Shown: positions 1-13,800 of the stretch, in pieces
Layout of the letters: each line of letters begins with the position of its first letter
Numbering within the stretch: position 1 is the first letter of the stretch
From: Camillea tinctor
Taxonomy: Eukaryota > Ascomycota > Sordariomycetes > Xylariales > Xylariaceae
Length of the DNA stretch: 64,000 nt
Assembly (NCBI GenBank): GCA_022578605.1
Contig: MU394065.1
Location: 62,001-126,000, forward strand
Reading direction: 5' to 3'
Program-made: the position numbers and the translations under genes
The notes under the pieces: model-generated
The model's database searches: none
Told to the model about the DNA's origin: nothing
Seen by the model: only the letters and a program-made list of their open reading frames with translations

Positions 1-73
1 AGCTAGCGGGTAGATGCCGGCAAACAGCAAAGCCATGTGAAATGTTTGTGTGTATGTATGTGTGAGCGTGTGA

Positions 74-595
74 GTGCATATGGGAGCTTTGCTTATGCAC
101 AGCTTCAACTTACTCATCCAGGACCTGTACTGGTCTCCATTTCGCGGTCTGGTGAGCCCATCTTCTCCCGTTTGCTCCCGGGCTGCCATAGCCGCGCCCA
201 ATTGGCCTCAGAGAGGAAGCATTGCTCAGCGCGGCAGCTGCTGCGACGAGCCTTGGGCCCGAGGCGCCATGGTGATGGTGGATTTTTCGGCGGGGGCAGC
301 TGCTGATCAGCCGGAAGCTCTGAGTGACATTTTGCACTGCGAAGGGGAACATGCCGCTGGCACTTCCATGCCAGGACGGGGGCGGCGGAAGGCGAGTTTG
401 TTCTCGCTGAGACCAGAACAAGTAAAGTTGCGGTTTACCACAAGAACTTCTTCTCTCATATATAAGATACCTTGGTGTTTATTCTTCCTAATGTTTGCTA
501 TTATATTCTTGTGGTGGAAATCTCTTCCGTGGTTCAAGGAGCAGTTGATCGATCCTAGTATTATTATTATAAGTAATAGCAGTGCTAGTAAGTAG
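74..595 (+). CDS. Doubtful hypothetical protein with one membrane segment
   Basis: An open frame of 173 codons near the left edge. I do not recognise it. The first half looks like random translation with no domain. The last third has one hydrophobic run (about residues 130-147, with FFLMFAIIFLWW) after a basic stretch, which could be a single membrane helix. The frame may be the 3' end of a gene that begins outside the window, or chance. No intron signals or homology support it, so it is listed only because the hydrophobic segment is distinct. Confidence 0.15.
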   Translation: MHMGALLMHSFNLLIQDLYWSPFRGLVSPSSPVCSRAAIAAPNWPQRGSIAQRGSCCDEPWARGAMVMVDFSAGAAADQPEALSDILHCEGEHAAGTSMPGRGRRKASLFSLRPEQVKLRFTTRTSSLIYKIPWCLFFLMFAIIFLWWKSLPWFKEQLIDPSIIIISNSSASK

Positions 596-3317
596 TAGGT
601 AATGGCTAACCTTAGGCCCTTACATATGAGGTAGCATTGAATAAGAGGGAGGAGTCTGTTTGTGTGCGTGCGTGTGGTTGAATCATATGGAAGATCTGCC
701 GATTTCGCTGCTACATACCCGATAAATGAATATTTATGCTTCTAGGAGGTGTATGTGGTAGCATTACCAGGATCTCCCCCATATTTCTTTAACAATGGCT
801 GCCACACGAAAAGTCCGGGTTCAGTTAATTTAGAAGGCGTCTAATCTTTCCTTCAATATGAGCCTTATCTACATATATATTATACGAGTATTAATTAGCT
901 ATGTAGCTATGGCGTCGATATTTTTGAGATATGGTATAATTCGTATACCTTTGAATTTGGTATTCCCCCACTACATGCTAAATGGACTAGCTTCAACTTA
1001 CTTACCTAGCTACTACTTAACTAAACTTACATGTGGATAAACACATGAAGCAGCGTCTCACACCGATCACTTATCTACTAACCTAGGTTAGTCAAGAGCT
1101 CAGACGAAGAAACTTAGCAAGTAAGCTTATCGTGTAACCTAACTTACTAGGAGATGGGCTGAAGTACGTACCTGTGTATTCTGCATCCATACATGGAGTC
1201 TTTGGCAAGTCATAAGTGTTGCATAGCCCGGGTTTTATAGATGTGAGTATTAGGTGGGAACATCGAAGCAGAATCAATGTGATTTGGAATTCCTGCACTT
1301 AGTAGTCCCGAGTCTCTTTTCTTTACCTGTCACACACCTTGCCTACCTACTATGTAGGTACTTACATATATACTGATACTTACCCGACCTTCCTGTGTCT
1401 AAGAGACACCGGATGATCGCATAATACATCGATATAAAACCTTGGAATTCTACTTTATCAAAATTCCTTTCCTATCTAGGATGTGCATTAATACTTGCAA
1501 CGTCCACTAGGTTAGGAGCTTCCGTTTGAATAGGATAACATGATACTTAGAATCCATCTTCCTGAAATAATCTACATCTATACACGTCATTACCAATGAT
1601 TTAGTGGGGTTTCGGAGCTGTTCTTGGACATATGCACATACATCCATACACACACACACACACACACCCCTAAGCACTGACATGCCTACTATGTACATAG
1701 TAGGTTAGGTGCCTAGGTAGGTGTGTGTACCTTAGGTATGCGAATCGTCACTCATGATGCGGGAGTGTTGGATGGTAAGGCTTGTAAGGTTTGTAACGTT
1801 TGGAATTAAGTTAAAGAAGATGGGGAAATGACGCTGAAAAATAACAAAGTAATAAAGGTACTAAAAGTAATAAAGAAGAATAAAACTTGTTACATGTCTG
1901 TATCAAAAGCGGACAAAAGCAGATGACCAACATCAGATTTCAATCGAAGATGGGAGCTGAAGGTACCTAAGTATCGGGATACTTATGTAATAAAGCTAAT
2001 GGAGGGGTAGGACCAATCATAAGAGATACCGAAAAGGTACCGGTATGCTGAGTGGTCCATCTTCTAAGGTTGTCCCACGTTTTTGTTCTTCAATTGTACC
2101 CCGTCTGTCCGTGCTCCAGCTTTTCTTTACCTTACAATTCAAGTTCTTCAGAACCGTGCCACCACAGGGCCAGCCTACGTACGAATAATACAAACTCTCT
2201 CATCTCATTGTTTAATGGTTGTCAATCTTGGCTAGTCCTGGCTAGTGGGAAGTTGAAGAATGAAGCATTTTCTACAGCTTCATTGCTCTTGTTTTTTACA
2301 ACTGTGCTTTGTTGACGCTCTGGGTTAAGGAAGGTATATACCTACTACATACATCATTGCCTACCTACTGACTAGGTATCTACCTATTACCTATTCACTA
2401 TTGTCGCGTCATTCTAAATCTCGTCTTTTTTTTTCCCTTTTTCTTTTCTTTTTTCTTTTTTCCTTTCTCTTTTTCTCTCTCTTCTTAATTTTTTTTTAGG
2501 CATCGACCCGACTTGCTTGCTTTATACCTACTAAACCTATGTCTACGTCCCTTCTCTAGTATCCTTTTTTTTTTCACACCCTTTGACTGACTGACGACGA
2601 ACGATTCCTTCCTTGCCTCTCTTTTTTTTTTTTTCTAACAACCCCACCAATAGGTATTACTACCACTACCTCCCACCACCACCACCACCACCACCACCAC
2701 TACTCCTACTCCTACTCCTACTACTACTACTACTACCACCACTACCACCACCACCACCACCACCACCATTACTACAAAGTACTACCACCTACCAACTCAA
2801 CTTCTCTTCACACTACCTACCAAGATTTGGCCACTCTCTGGTGTCACCACCCCGTAACCACTTGCGCTGCCGCATTCTGGGGAATAACATCTCCGGTAGA
2901 TCCTCTTTATCTATCTGACCTTCCATCACCCACCGGAGCTTATTTCACAACCTCATGTAGTCATGGTGAGCTTGCCAGCCTAGTCTTTACATTTCTCTCC
3001 TACCAACTGCACTTTATTTCGCGATAATTGCCTCTATCTCTCCCCCCCTCTGTCTCTCTCTCTCTTTTATTCTTACTCAGAACTACTATTCCCTAAATCT
3101 TCTCACGCCTCACTTTCATACCCATGCTTCTGCATATGACGGCCTTATATACGCTTCGACTTCCTGAACACTGCAGTCGCCAATGTGGCTCAGTCGTCTA
3201 GTTAGACCTGTATCTTGTCCACTTTTTTCCCAGGCCTGCTGTATTCCTCTTCATAGGCTGACATATCCTCCTTCGCATTAGAGTTACGATCCGGAACTTC
3301 ATTCGCCTAACGACATC
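596..3317. other. Gene-free stretch; long leader of the deubiquitinase gene
   Basis: No open frame here looks coding. The stretch contains many TACCTA/TAGGTA words, a CA run near 1645-1668, and from about 2420 onwards a strongly pyrimidine-rich strand (T and CT tracts). The latter is typical of fungal promoters and 5' leaders and precedes the + strand gene starting at 3318. Confidence 0.5.
2673..2769. repeat. Trinucleotide microsatellite (ACC)n/(TACTCC)n/(ACT)n
   Basis: A compound short tandem repeat: about nine ACC units, then TACTCC units, then ACT units, then ACC again. It sits about 550 bases upstream of the start codon of the USP7-like gene, so it is probably in its promoter or 5' UTR and could vary in length between strains. 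Confidence 0.9.
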
Positions 3318-6300
3318 ATGGTCGACGCACCAGATGAGATGGTCGTCCAGCCGACCCAAAACGAGAAGGATCAGGTCACCATAATCGAACCAGAAGAACT
3401 CGAAAATGGAACAGAACACCTCGAGAACGTGACATTGGCCACCGACTGTATGTGTATATCCCGAAGTCGTGTGGACCATAGAGTCCTCGGAGGGCTTATG
3501 CTAACCCAATAATCATGCAGTCGAGGCCATGAAAGAGATTGTCTTGCCATTGCTGCCAGAGGAACCGAACGTCCTGGAAGATGTCGTAAATACATGGACT
3601 GTAGAGAACTGGAGGACTCTTGCTAAGAAAGAGCATGGACCTATATTCCACGCCGGGGGCTTCCCATGGTTAGCGGGAACCTAAACTTCTTCCCCCCCAG
3701 TTCCGCACCGGCTGACTTGAACTAATAGGCGGATACTCCTCTTCCCTTTCGGTAACAATGTTGACCAGTCGTCCGTATACCTAGAACATGGCTTTGAGGA
3801 CGCAAATACGATCCCCGAGGATTGGAGCTGCTGTGTGCAGTTCGGTTTGGTCATGTGGAATCCGAACGACCCTTCTCTCTTCTGCCACCACACTGCCCAC
3901 CACCGCTTTACTAAGGACGAGAGCGATTGGGGTTTCACACGGTTCCTCGAGCTCCGAAGAATGTTCCAACAGCCATGGGACAATTCTGGTCGCCCTCTTG
4001 TCGAGAACGATTCATGTAATATTACGGCGTACGTCCGGATTGTCGAGGACGAGACAGGAGTACTTTGGCACAACTTTAACAACTATGATTCTAAAAAGGA
4101 GACGGGCTACGTTGGCCTCAAGAACCAAGGTGCTACATGTTACCTAAACTCTCTCCTCCAATCCCTGTATTTCACCAATGCATTCAGAAAGGTCGGCCTC
4201 CCAATAGCCCATAAGCAACCCTCGAGAAAAATCATCTGCTTCACCTGCTGACTATATTGTAGGCTGTATACCAAATCCCCACCGCCGAGGACGAAAGCAT
4301 AACCAACAGCGCATATACCCTCCAAAGACTATTCTACCAGCTTCAGATATCAGATACAGCTGTTGGTACAAATGAGTTGACAAGGTCTTTTGGGTGGGAC
4401 ACGCGACACATCTTTGAGCAGCAAGACGTACAAGAGCTGTCGCGTAAACTCATTGAACGCATGGAGGAGAGAATGAAGGGAACGGCTGCTGAGGATGCGC
4501 TCCCCCGAATGCTCAGTGGCAAGGTGAAGACGTATGTTTCCTGCATCAACGTAGGCTACGAATCAAGTCGGATTGAAGATTTTTGGGATATTCAACTCAA
4601 TGTTCGTGGCATCCCTAATCTCCAGGAAAGTTTCCGGGACTACATCCAGCAGGAGACACTTGATGGTGATAACAAATATTGGGCCGGTGATGAACATAAG
4701 TACCAGGATGCTCGCAAGGGTGTGATTTTCACGAGCTATCCGGAAGTTCTTCATTTGCACCTAAAGCGTTTCGAATACGACATTCAGCGCGATACCATGA
4801 TGAAGATCAATGATCGCTTTGAGTTCCCCGAGACTCTTGATCTCGAGCCGTACCTGGAGAGAGATGCTGACAGATCTGAGCCGTGGATATATAAACTTCA
4901 CGGTGTTCTTGTTCACAGTGGGGATCTTAACGCCGGGCATTACTATGCGTTCCTAAAGCCGAACAAGGATGGTTGGTTTTACAAGTTTGACGACGACAAA
5001 GTTACCAAAGCAACCCGACGGGAGACCCTTGAGGAGAACTTTGGTGGTGAATACCGAAGTTCCCTTATACAGCAGCGCGCCGGATTTCCTAAGAAGAATC
5101 CGGTAATGCGCCAAATGAACGCATATATGTTGGTGTATATCCGTGAATCGCGGTTAGATCAAGTCTTGACGCAGGTCGACAAGACGGATTGCCCCGAACA
5201 CCTGCGTAAGCTCCCTCCTGCCCCACCCCCCGTAATCCTCATTGTGTGAGAACACGAAATAACCTTTCTTGTGAACAGAAAAACGACTTGATGAGGAGGC
5301 GGCGGCGCGTGAAGCAAAGAAAAAGGAACGTGAAGAGCAGCATCTCTTCTTGCCTGTCAAGGTCATCACTGAAGAAACATTCAGAAATTATGGAGCTACT
5401 GATCTGACGAATTTCGATTTGAATCCGGCCGAGGATCCCTCAGCACCCAAGTTCTACAAGATGAAGAAGCAAGCCACTATAGAAGAACTAGTGGCAACGA
5501 TCGCAGCTGACTTGAAACAAGACCCGAGGAGAGTTCGACTATGGATCATGGTCAATCGGCAGAACAAGACAACTAGACCAGACCAGCCAATCATGGATCT
5601 CAAGCCAACAGTTGAGGAGACATTTACGCGTTCTGCGGGAACTAGCAGAGACTACTCGCTTCGCGTGTGGGCCGAAGTTGCAGAAGAGGTTGATGCTCAA
5701 GGTGACACTGTCTGGCCGACCTACCAGAATAACGCCAATGGCGTTGTTGTCAAGAATGACCTCATTCTTCTGTTCTTGAAACACTTTGATGCCGAGCAAC
5801 AGAGTCTCGAAGGTGTTGGCCATGTGTACGTCAGCAAAGAGAAGAAAGTAGAAGAACTTGTGCCCATAATCGCACGCAAAATGGGATGGGGCGAGAAACT
5901 TCATGCTGGAGAGCAGCTAGCGATGTGGGAGGAGATAAAGCCATCTATGATTGAGAGCCTCAAGGCCAAACAGTCACTCAAGGCAGCCGAGCTTCAAGAT
6001 GGTGATATCATATGTTTCCAGAAAGTCACTGACCGCAAATCCGGGGAAATACTTGGAAAGATGCAGCGCTTAGGCGACAGGAATGCTGAGGAGACTCCTA
6101 AACGATGGGACCGGTTTGATGATGCGAAAGCATACTACGATTTCCTTCTCTTCAAGCGGGAAGTCCGCTTCGATCCCCATCCCCGTTGCGAGAAAACAAA
6201 TTATCAAAGCTTTGTTTTGACGCTCAGCACCAAGGTCACTTATGATCAGTTGTCGGAGCGTGTTGGCGAGCAACTAGGCGTGGAACCGACACATTTGCGA

Positions 6301-7236
6301 TTCTTTACAGCAAATGCTTCTACCGGCAGCCCCAAGGCGCCGGTGAGAAGAACACCTGGCGCGACCCTTGGGCAAATCTTAAATCCCAACAATTATACTC
6401 AGCAAAGCCTACAAACTAAGTCTAACTCGCTTTTTTTCGAGGTCCTGGATATGAGCCTGGCAGAATTAGACACGAAAAAGAGCGTCAGGGTGACTTGGTT
6501 AAGTGAAGGCATAACAAAAGAGGTAAGCATCACGTAAGTGAGAGTGAGTCTCGGTACCAATCTGACAATATGGCAGGATACATTTGACGTCTTGGTTAGC
6601 AAACAAGGACAAGTTGAAGACCTCATCCAAGCCCTTGTAAAGAAGGCCGGAATCAAAGATGAGCGTGAGGGTGGACGTATAAGGGTATACGAGATTCATC
6701 ACCACAAATTCTTCCGAGAACTCGCTCCCAATTATCCTGTGCTCAGTATCAATGATTACGCGGACGTCATGGCCGAACGTGTGCCAGAGGAGGAATTAGA
6801 CAGCGACGATCGGGATTTCATTAAGGTGGTCCATTTCCATGCTGATCCTACCCGCGTCCATGGCGTTCCATTCAAGTTCCTGCTTAAGGAGGTATGGCAA
6901 TATAAACAGCTGATTAATGATATAAAGCGCAATACTAATGTGCCTTAGGGCGAGCCATTTTCCGAGACCAAGAAGCGACTTGAGGCACGGACGGGTATCA
7001 AGGGCAAAGCTTTCGAGAAAATCAAGTTCGCTTTCGTGCGTAGGTATCAGAAGCCAACTTATTTAAACGATGGTAAGCCCTCTGCCACTTGGATTATATT
7101 ATAGTAGGCCTAACCACTCGCAGACGATGTTCTCTTCGAAGAAGGAGGCAATGTGGAGGATGATGCATATCTCGGGCTAGACCATGTGGATCGTTCTAGG
7201 TCAACGCGCAATGGAGCCGAGATGTTCCTCAAGTAG
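3318..7236 (+). CDS. Ubiquitin carboxyl-terminal hydrolase, USP7/Ubp15/Ubp21 type
   Basis: Cysteine protease that removes ubiquitin from proteins; relatives are human USP7, budding-yeast Ubp15 and fission-yeast Ubp21/22. Eight exons: 3318-3447, 3521-3668, 3729-4191, 4263-5205, 5279-6522, 6577-6891, 6949-7072, 7124-7236, giving 1159 residues, close to the family length (human USP7 about 1100). Order: an N-terminal TRAF/MATH domain (about residues 45-190; [10 protein letters not shown] is typical), the USP catalytic domain with Cys box [12 protein letters not shown] (nucleophile Cys230) and His box [11 protein letters not shown] (His473) followed by FYKFDDDKV with the Asp, then a long C-terminal part that in the family is a row of ubiquitin-like domains. 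The end [19 protein letters not shown] is the classic conserved tail of fungal members. All catalytic residues are present. The first exon is acidic and probably disordered. Confidence in family is very high. Confidence 0.97.
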
Positions 7237-8179
7237 ATCCGGGATGTTTACACATGCATATTCATTACTATGTAGACACGTGCTTTCGGGATCTCTTGTC
7301 AAGGGGCACGTCGCGGTCGGTGAACCTCTACGATATCTAAAGGCTCGTAGAAGGTGGACGGCATATATCTTTTGTTCCAGTATCACTCTTGGCTTCTTCA
7401 ACACCTCTCCCCGCTTTCCATCCCTGGAGACCTCCGAGCCGACGGGGACAGGCATCACACTAGGTAGTGAGATCGGACTTGGGCTTCAGGGGAGGGGAAG
7501 AGGATACATAGGGTTATCGGTGGTTGTGACAGTGTTCAAATGCGCACAATGTCAGGAAGCATCGCTGTAAGCTAACATGAAGATGAAGCCTCATGGAATT
7601 GAAAACAATATTACGATTACAAGACGTGTTATGTTATAAGCCTAGTTCACGGTGTTTTGATATGTGATTGCCCCTTTCCCTCTCCGATAGGAGTCATTTG
7701 CTTGGTAACTTGAACGAGGACCATGCGGGCCAGAAACAAACCTATTAGCCCGAGAAAAAAGAGACGTTGATAACTATCATGAGAGCAGAGTTTGGCCTCC
7801 CCTTTTATATTCCCCCCTAGGGCCTACTTACCAACATTGGTAAACATAATAATACATGTACAGGCAGGGAAATAGTCCTGCGATTGAAGTTTCTTCTTCT
7901 TCTTTTCTTTTTCCCTCTTTTCATTTTTCGTTGTTTCGTAAACGTGTAAACCAAGCCACACCCACAAGCATGCGGACGTGAGAATATCGAATATACGACG
8001 AGGACAGTTTTGCCCACATTCGTCCTCGAAACATGCCAGCATCAACACAGCAGTAAACGCTAACCGAGATACGTCCCATCCCCTCCTCATCATCTCTTCC
8101 CTCCCCTTTCTTCTCCCGCTCTCTTCCTTCTTATTCTCTCTTCTCCACTGCCTCTGGGTTTCAGCGTAGACGTGTGACT

Positions 8180-8217
<38 letters not shown>

Positions 8218-8309
8218 CACTTTACTACAAATCTACACTTCCGCTTTCTTTCCTTGCATTCTTTTTTTATTATTTTATTTCGTGCCGCCCACTTCATCCC
8301 CCTGCCCGG
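7237..8309. other. Convergent intergenic region
   Basis: Tail-to-tail spacer between the deubiquitinase gene (+) and the small DUF4748-like gene (-). It probably holds both 3' UTRs. A CT dinucleotide run lies at about 8181-8215. I see no gene. Confidence 0.5.
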
Positions 8310-8926
8310 TCACGAAAACCGATCGCCCTTCGGACTCCGATACGGCGCACTGCTCTCGTACTTGCTCTTCTCGACGACGCGCTGGCCCTCGGTGGCGGGC
8401 GCGTGGCGGGTCGGCGCCGGGTCGGCGCTGGCTTCCTGGCTCGGCGAGCCGGCCGCGTCGGTGCGGGCGGGCCCGGTCCCGTTGCTGTTGCTGTTGCCCA
8501 TGGTGGAGGCGGAGAGCGGCTTGCTCGGCACGTTGGACGAGTACTCCAGAGAGTCCACCATCTGCTTCTTGCGCCGCGCTTCCTCTAGCCGCGCCGCTCG
8601 GTCGGCGTTGATGCTGCGCTTCGCGAAGACGTAGGCGCCGCCGCCGGCTGGGAGGGAGGGATGTCAGAGGGGGGAGGAAGAGGGGGAGGGGAGGGGAGGG
8701 CGTACCGAGGCAGAGAGAACCCCAGCCGAGCCTGGGCTTGGGATTAGTTCATGTTTTTTGCTTTATTTCTTTTTCGGGGATTGTATGGTTATCTGGTGGA
8801 TGTTGAACTTACCAGAAAGATCTCGCCTAGAGGGAGAAAAGAAGAATGCAAGTTAGCCCGACGTCATTTTTGGTTAGACAGGTACCTAGGTTAGGTAGGT
8901 AGTTAGGTAATACATACAGTATTCAT
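8310..8926 (-). CDS. Small membrane-anchored protein with DUF4748-like core
   Basis: 128-residue protein of unknown function. Four exons on the minus strand, in reading order 8918-8926 (9 nt), 8813-8826 (14 nt), 8706-8731 (26 nt) and 8310-8647. All borders are canonical (GTATGT, GTAAGT, GTACG donors; CTCTAG, CCCAG acceptors) and the sum is 387 nt. The protein starts MNTARSFWLGWGSLCLGAG: a short N-terminal hydrophobic glycine-rich helix running into GGAYVFAKRSINADRAARLE, which is the pattern I associate with fungal DUF4748 proteins (small, often predicted mitochondrial). The C-terminal 80 residues are low-complexity and Ser/Pro/Ala-rich, with no domain. Without the micro-exons the frame seems to have no start and would be missed or truncated. 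The core is well supported; the exact first exon is inferred from splice signals. Confidence 0.75.
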
Positions 8927-10882
8927 GATGTGGATAAGGCGCTTTCAGCGGTTTTGTAGGTAGCTTCTTATGGTGGTAGAAATTATGAGTTCCACGAAGG
9001 CTTATATGGGAATCTGCAGATTCTGAAGTTGGCGGGAGGGATAAAAAAAAGGAAGAGAAAGATTAAAGAATTCGATGTCAGTGGTGGTTTTGTATTATCG
9101 TTGTATTGTACAGTAAACTACAGGTAGCTACGTTATGGAGCCTATCAAAGCTGTTTAACTCTGTTTTTTTTTCTTCATCATCGAACGGTTTTCGTCGCTT
9201 TACGGAATAGCGTCTATTTAGAAAACAACCGTATGCCGAGTTGTCGGCGGCCGGTTGTCGGTTGTCGTTAGGTAGGTAGTTAGTAGGTAGGTGTCCCTCT
9301 ATCTTAGGGGCTCCAGTCCCTACCAGCCCCGAGGTACATAGCCCTACTTAAACAGTACCTACCTATTTCTGTGCTAGACAGGTCTAGGTCAGGTGCAGGG
9401 TATATATCGGAAAAATAATAATGACATGCCAAGTAGCTGGAGAGGGGGAAAAGAATCTAGAAAAAGAAAAAGAAAAAGTAGCGGAAAGAAAAGAAAGGGA
9501 AGAAAAAAGAAGGGGGAATAACCGAGCCAACAATTGTGAGAGAACACTCGTCACTATGCATGGAGGCATCCAGGGTTCACACTTGGCTGGCGACTCTGCC
9601 AGTTGTCGGTACTCCATACTCGAATTTAGTTATGCATGCAACTATGCACTAACAAGTATTGCCTAAAAGCGACAGGGATCAAACATTAGCGGGTGCTTCA
9701 AGTTTGTGCGCTAGGTACGCGCATACATGTACAGAGTCGTCATCCCCTCAGGACTGGCTGGGCTCGTCGTATCACAGCTTATTTATGGATATGCATTTGT
9801 TATCCCCCCTTTTCATTAATTCAACGTATTTCATGCGCTGAAAAGATATGAAAAAACGAACCCCCCGAGGAATTAAAAGAAAGTAATAGCTGGTAGGTAC
9901 TCACCCAATTATATAATAAAGGTAGGTACCTTGTACCTATATTAAGTTAAGGCTAGACACCTCCTAAAGCAGGTACATGATATTTTATCTAGGTTATATG
10001 AATTGTACCCGATGTATAATTTAATTTTACACTCTTGCTATGCTAAACTACATGTTGTGCTACCTACCTAACCTACGTACTACGTATGGATAATACATAC
10101 GTACATCCAGGTAGACCTTTACGTTATGCTAGGTAAGGAAGGATATATATGTACTTACACTATGTACTTTTTTTTTTTTTTTCATAATCTTTTTTTTTAA
10201 ACCAGACCCAAATATATTCGTTCTGAGGTCTAAACCCAAAATGCACATCAACTTTTATAGAGGGATCGCCTAACGAACCGGGAGATTGTTAACCAAGTAC
10301 ATTCCCACTACGAACACATGTTCGAGTTACCTAACTGCATTCTGGGTTTTTTTTTTGTCTTTCTTTCTCTTTTCTTCTTATTCGTACCTGAAACTCTTTT
10401 CTATCATTAGTAACAGTGTTACACCTCCTTTTGCACCTTCACGACTCAGGTTGACGGAGTTGCCAATGAAGTGTGTTGTGATGCCCGCGAGCCTCAACCA
10501 ACAAAGAATTTAAAAAAGAATTTAAAATATGATTACGACCAGCCATTTCGTCATCGTACTGATACCCTGATACCGACATTACTTGGCCTTACCGCATTTA
10601 CTACCGTCCCTACCAACACCCCACCACTAAAACCGTGAACCCCTTCGTCCTCCGTCACACCCCCAAATAGCTGACACCCCCGACCGCGACTACACCGGAA
10701 CATTACACCAGGACATACCAAAACTGCCCATATATAGAAAGTAACGTCTGTTTTGCCGTGTCGCGTAACGGTTGTGTACTTCTTAATGAGAGGGGGGAGA
10801 GTGCTCGTAGCAAGACAGACACATATCATGGGAGAGAGAAGAAACACCGACGTTCGTTAGGTTCATACTCTCTCCCCTAATC
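8927..10882. other. Intergenic region between two divergent genes
   Basis: Spacer upstream of both the DUF4748-like gene (-) and the 5-phosphatase gene (+), so it carries both promoters. It is rich in TAGGTA/TACCTA words and T tracts (for example 10168-10198). Short open frames exist but none has recognisable content. Confidence 0.45.
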
Positions 10883-13800
10883 ATGGAGTCCAACGGCCAA
10901 GATGGCCCTGACGGGTCGTCCCTCGTAAGATCAAGTTCTCAGCCCCGTCATTGACATGTGTGCCGTATGCTTATACTCCTTATAGAAGCCTGTGTCGTCC
11001 CTGAGGATGCAGTTCGAGAACATGCACAAGTCGGGCGACGGCTCTTCAACGCCCACGGACACGCGAAACCGATCGCCATCCCCTAAGCCGCCTCCCGTGC
11101 CTGACACTAGACCCCCGAGAAGCCTCAACAATACCCAGGCCCAGGATGACGGAAGAGTAAAGGGGCAACTCTCTAGACTCACCGTTGCCGAACCCAGCCC
11201 TGCTCCCCGTCCTCACTCGATCGCCCACCCCCCAGTCCCGAGTTCTAGACCTGTAAAGCCTCCTGCTGTCACGATCGAGCCACCTCAGTCGCCGCCAAAA
11301 GGCAGGGTCTTCCCGCCGTCGATAGGGGATGCAGGCACTCAGCATCTCAACCCCGACCCCGCCAAAACCCCAACTACACCTGTCGCTCCTGGGGTTCGGC
11401 CCTTCAAGATCCCCAGCCGACCTCACACGCCTATTCTTGAGCCCGGCCGCTCTCCTCGACTTCCGATTTCTCAACCTCCGTCTCCACCTCCACCACGAAG
11501 ATCTGCTGAGCTGAGGAGGGAACGTGAGACACGGCCCGCGCCCGTTGTCCCCCCGCCTGTCAATCGAGCTGAGAAACCGGGCAATCGTCTCTCAGCCTTG
11601 ATGGACAATGCCCCCAAGCTAGGCACAATTCCCCAGATCGAGGAACAACGATCACCATTCAACAGTCCGCCTCATAGTGCCAGTAGTCCTGAAGCGGAAG
11701 AGCCTCCTGTTCTTCCAACCCGACCCGCACGTCCTCCTCCGCCAAAGGCTGCTGTGGCTAGGACAAATACTTTACCAACCGGATTCGACCCACCTCCAGT
11801 TCATCATACGGTCGTAGACAGAAGACGGGACCAGGAAGTCAATGGGCTGGTGAAAGTACCTGCGGCACCCCAGCCTACGGAGGGCCGCCCAGCTCTACCA
11901 GCGCGGCCCCAGACTATTCCAGATCCAGCACCCGCAAGGATACCAGCAAATCCTGCTATGAAGCCTCCCCCTCGCCCCCCTCGTCTCGGAGTCATCACGA
12001 CAACCGCAACGGTAGACGGAAGTTTATCCACTCCTACGACGTCTAAGCGAGCTGTGTCTACTCCCACTACACAATATGCGCCGCCGCCATCTCGATCTCA
12101 TGGAAGGTCTTTGACAGTAGACCAAACCCCTGAGCACGTTCCTCTAGAATTCCGCGACCCTGTCAGGAGGGCTGACACCGCCGGCAGAGTCGCCAGCTCC
12201 ACAAGTTCTACCAGTGCGTATCCGGACGCATCCAAGATAAACCGACGACCACCCTTCGTCAAGCAAGGTATACATGAAATTTATACGAAATATGACACCA
12301 GGATATTTGATGTTTGTGGACCATATGTCTGTACAAGTGGCCATCTTACCCGGGTATGGAGTCTCTTGGATGGCGAGCTCGTGATGAGTCTGGCTCATGG
12401 GGAAGGAGTCAAAGCCACTTCTATCGCGTTCAAACCAGGCCTCAACGTTAACGAGGAAGGGGCAAGGCTGTGGATCGGTAACAATAATGGTGAAGTAATG
12501 GAAGCCGATATTGCTACTCAGTCCATTGTAGGGAATAAGACGAACCTTCACGGCCGGTCCGAGGTAATCAAGATCTTCAGGCATTTCAACGAAATGTGGA
12601 CTTTGGATGAGGGCGGTACACTACATGTTTGGGGGCCAGACAATGAGGGGTTGCCAAACCTGAACAATAGCCCGCACCAAACCTATAGGCTTCCGAGAGG
12701 GCACACTTTCTCCATGATCGTGGGCGAGGAGCTATGGCACGCGACTGGAAAGGAAATCAGAATATTTGCCCCAACCCTCGATGGAAGGAACCAAGTACAA
12801 GTTCTCATGCGACCCTTGGTGGCAGAAGGAGCTGGTGAGGTGACATCCGGGACCACGGTCAGATCGCAACCAGGCAAGGTGTTTTTCGGGCACAATGACG
12901 GCAAAGTCAGCATTTATTCTCAAGATGACTTCACGTGTCTAGGCGTGTTGAATATCAGCACGTATAAAATCAACTCCCTAGCTGGTGTGGGTCGTGACAT
13001 TTGGGCGGCTTACAACACTGGTAGAATTTGTGTTTATGATATTGAGAAATCGCCGTGGGTTGTCAAAAAGGATTGGCAAGCCCACGACAACCCTGCGATC
13101 AAGATCATTGCAGACAAGGCAAGCTTCTATCGCCTCGAGCGCTCACAAGTTATCACTCTTGGCGCAGATAATATGCTGAGAGCTTGGGATGGGTTACTCC
13201 AAGACGATTTCCTAGAGGACGAGATGAAATCCATGGAGACGCAATACTGTCAATTTGAGGATATCAAACTTCTGGCAATGACTTGGAATGCCGGCGCATC
13301 TACGCCCAGTAGTTTGAGACATACGGAATCTGATTCTACGTTTATACAAAATCTATTACAGTCGAGCGGCTGCCCGGATATTCTTATTTTTGGATTCCAA
13401 GAACTGGTAGACCTAGAGGATAAAACCGCTACCGCGAAGCGTTTGTTCAAATCAAAAAAGAAGGATAAGAAGGATGCAACCGATCAAGAACGAATGAGCC
13501 ACCAATATCGGGACTGGAGAGACTTCCTAAAAAGAAGCCTTGACGACTACATGCCACCCGACCAACTCTACCATCAACTCCACACGGCAACCCTCGTGGG
13601 ATTATTCACATGCATATTTGTCAAGTCAAGCATACATAGCCGCATCCGAAACCTTAACAGTGCAGAAGTCAAACGTGGCATGGGGGGGCTACATGGCAAC
13701 AAGGGTGCAATCATAGTGCGCTTTATGATCGACGACACCTCCCTATGCTTCATCAATTGCCATCTTGCTGCAGGTCAAACCCAAGCCAATCACCGACACA

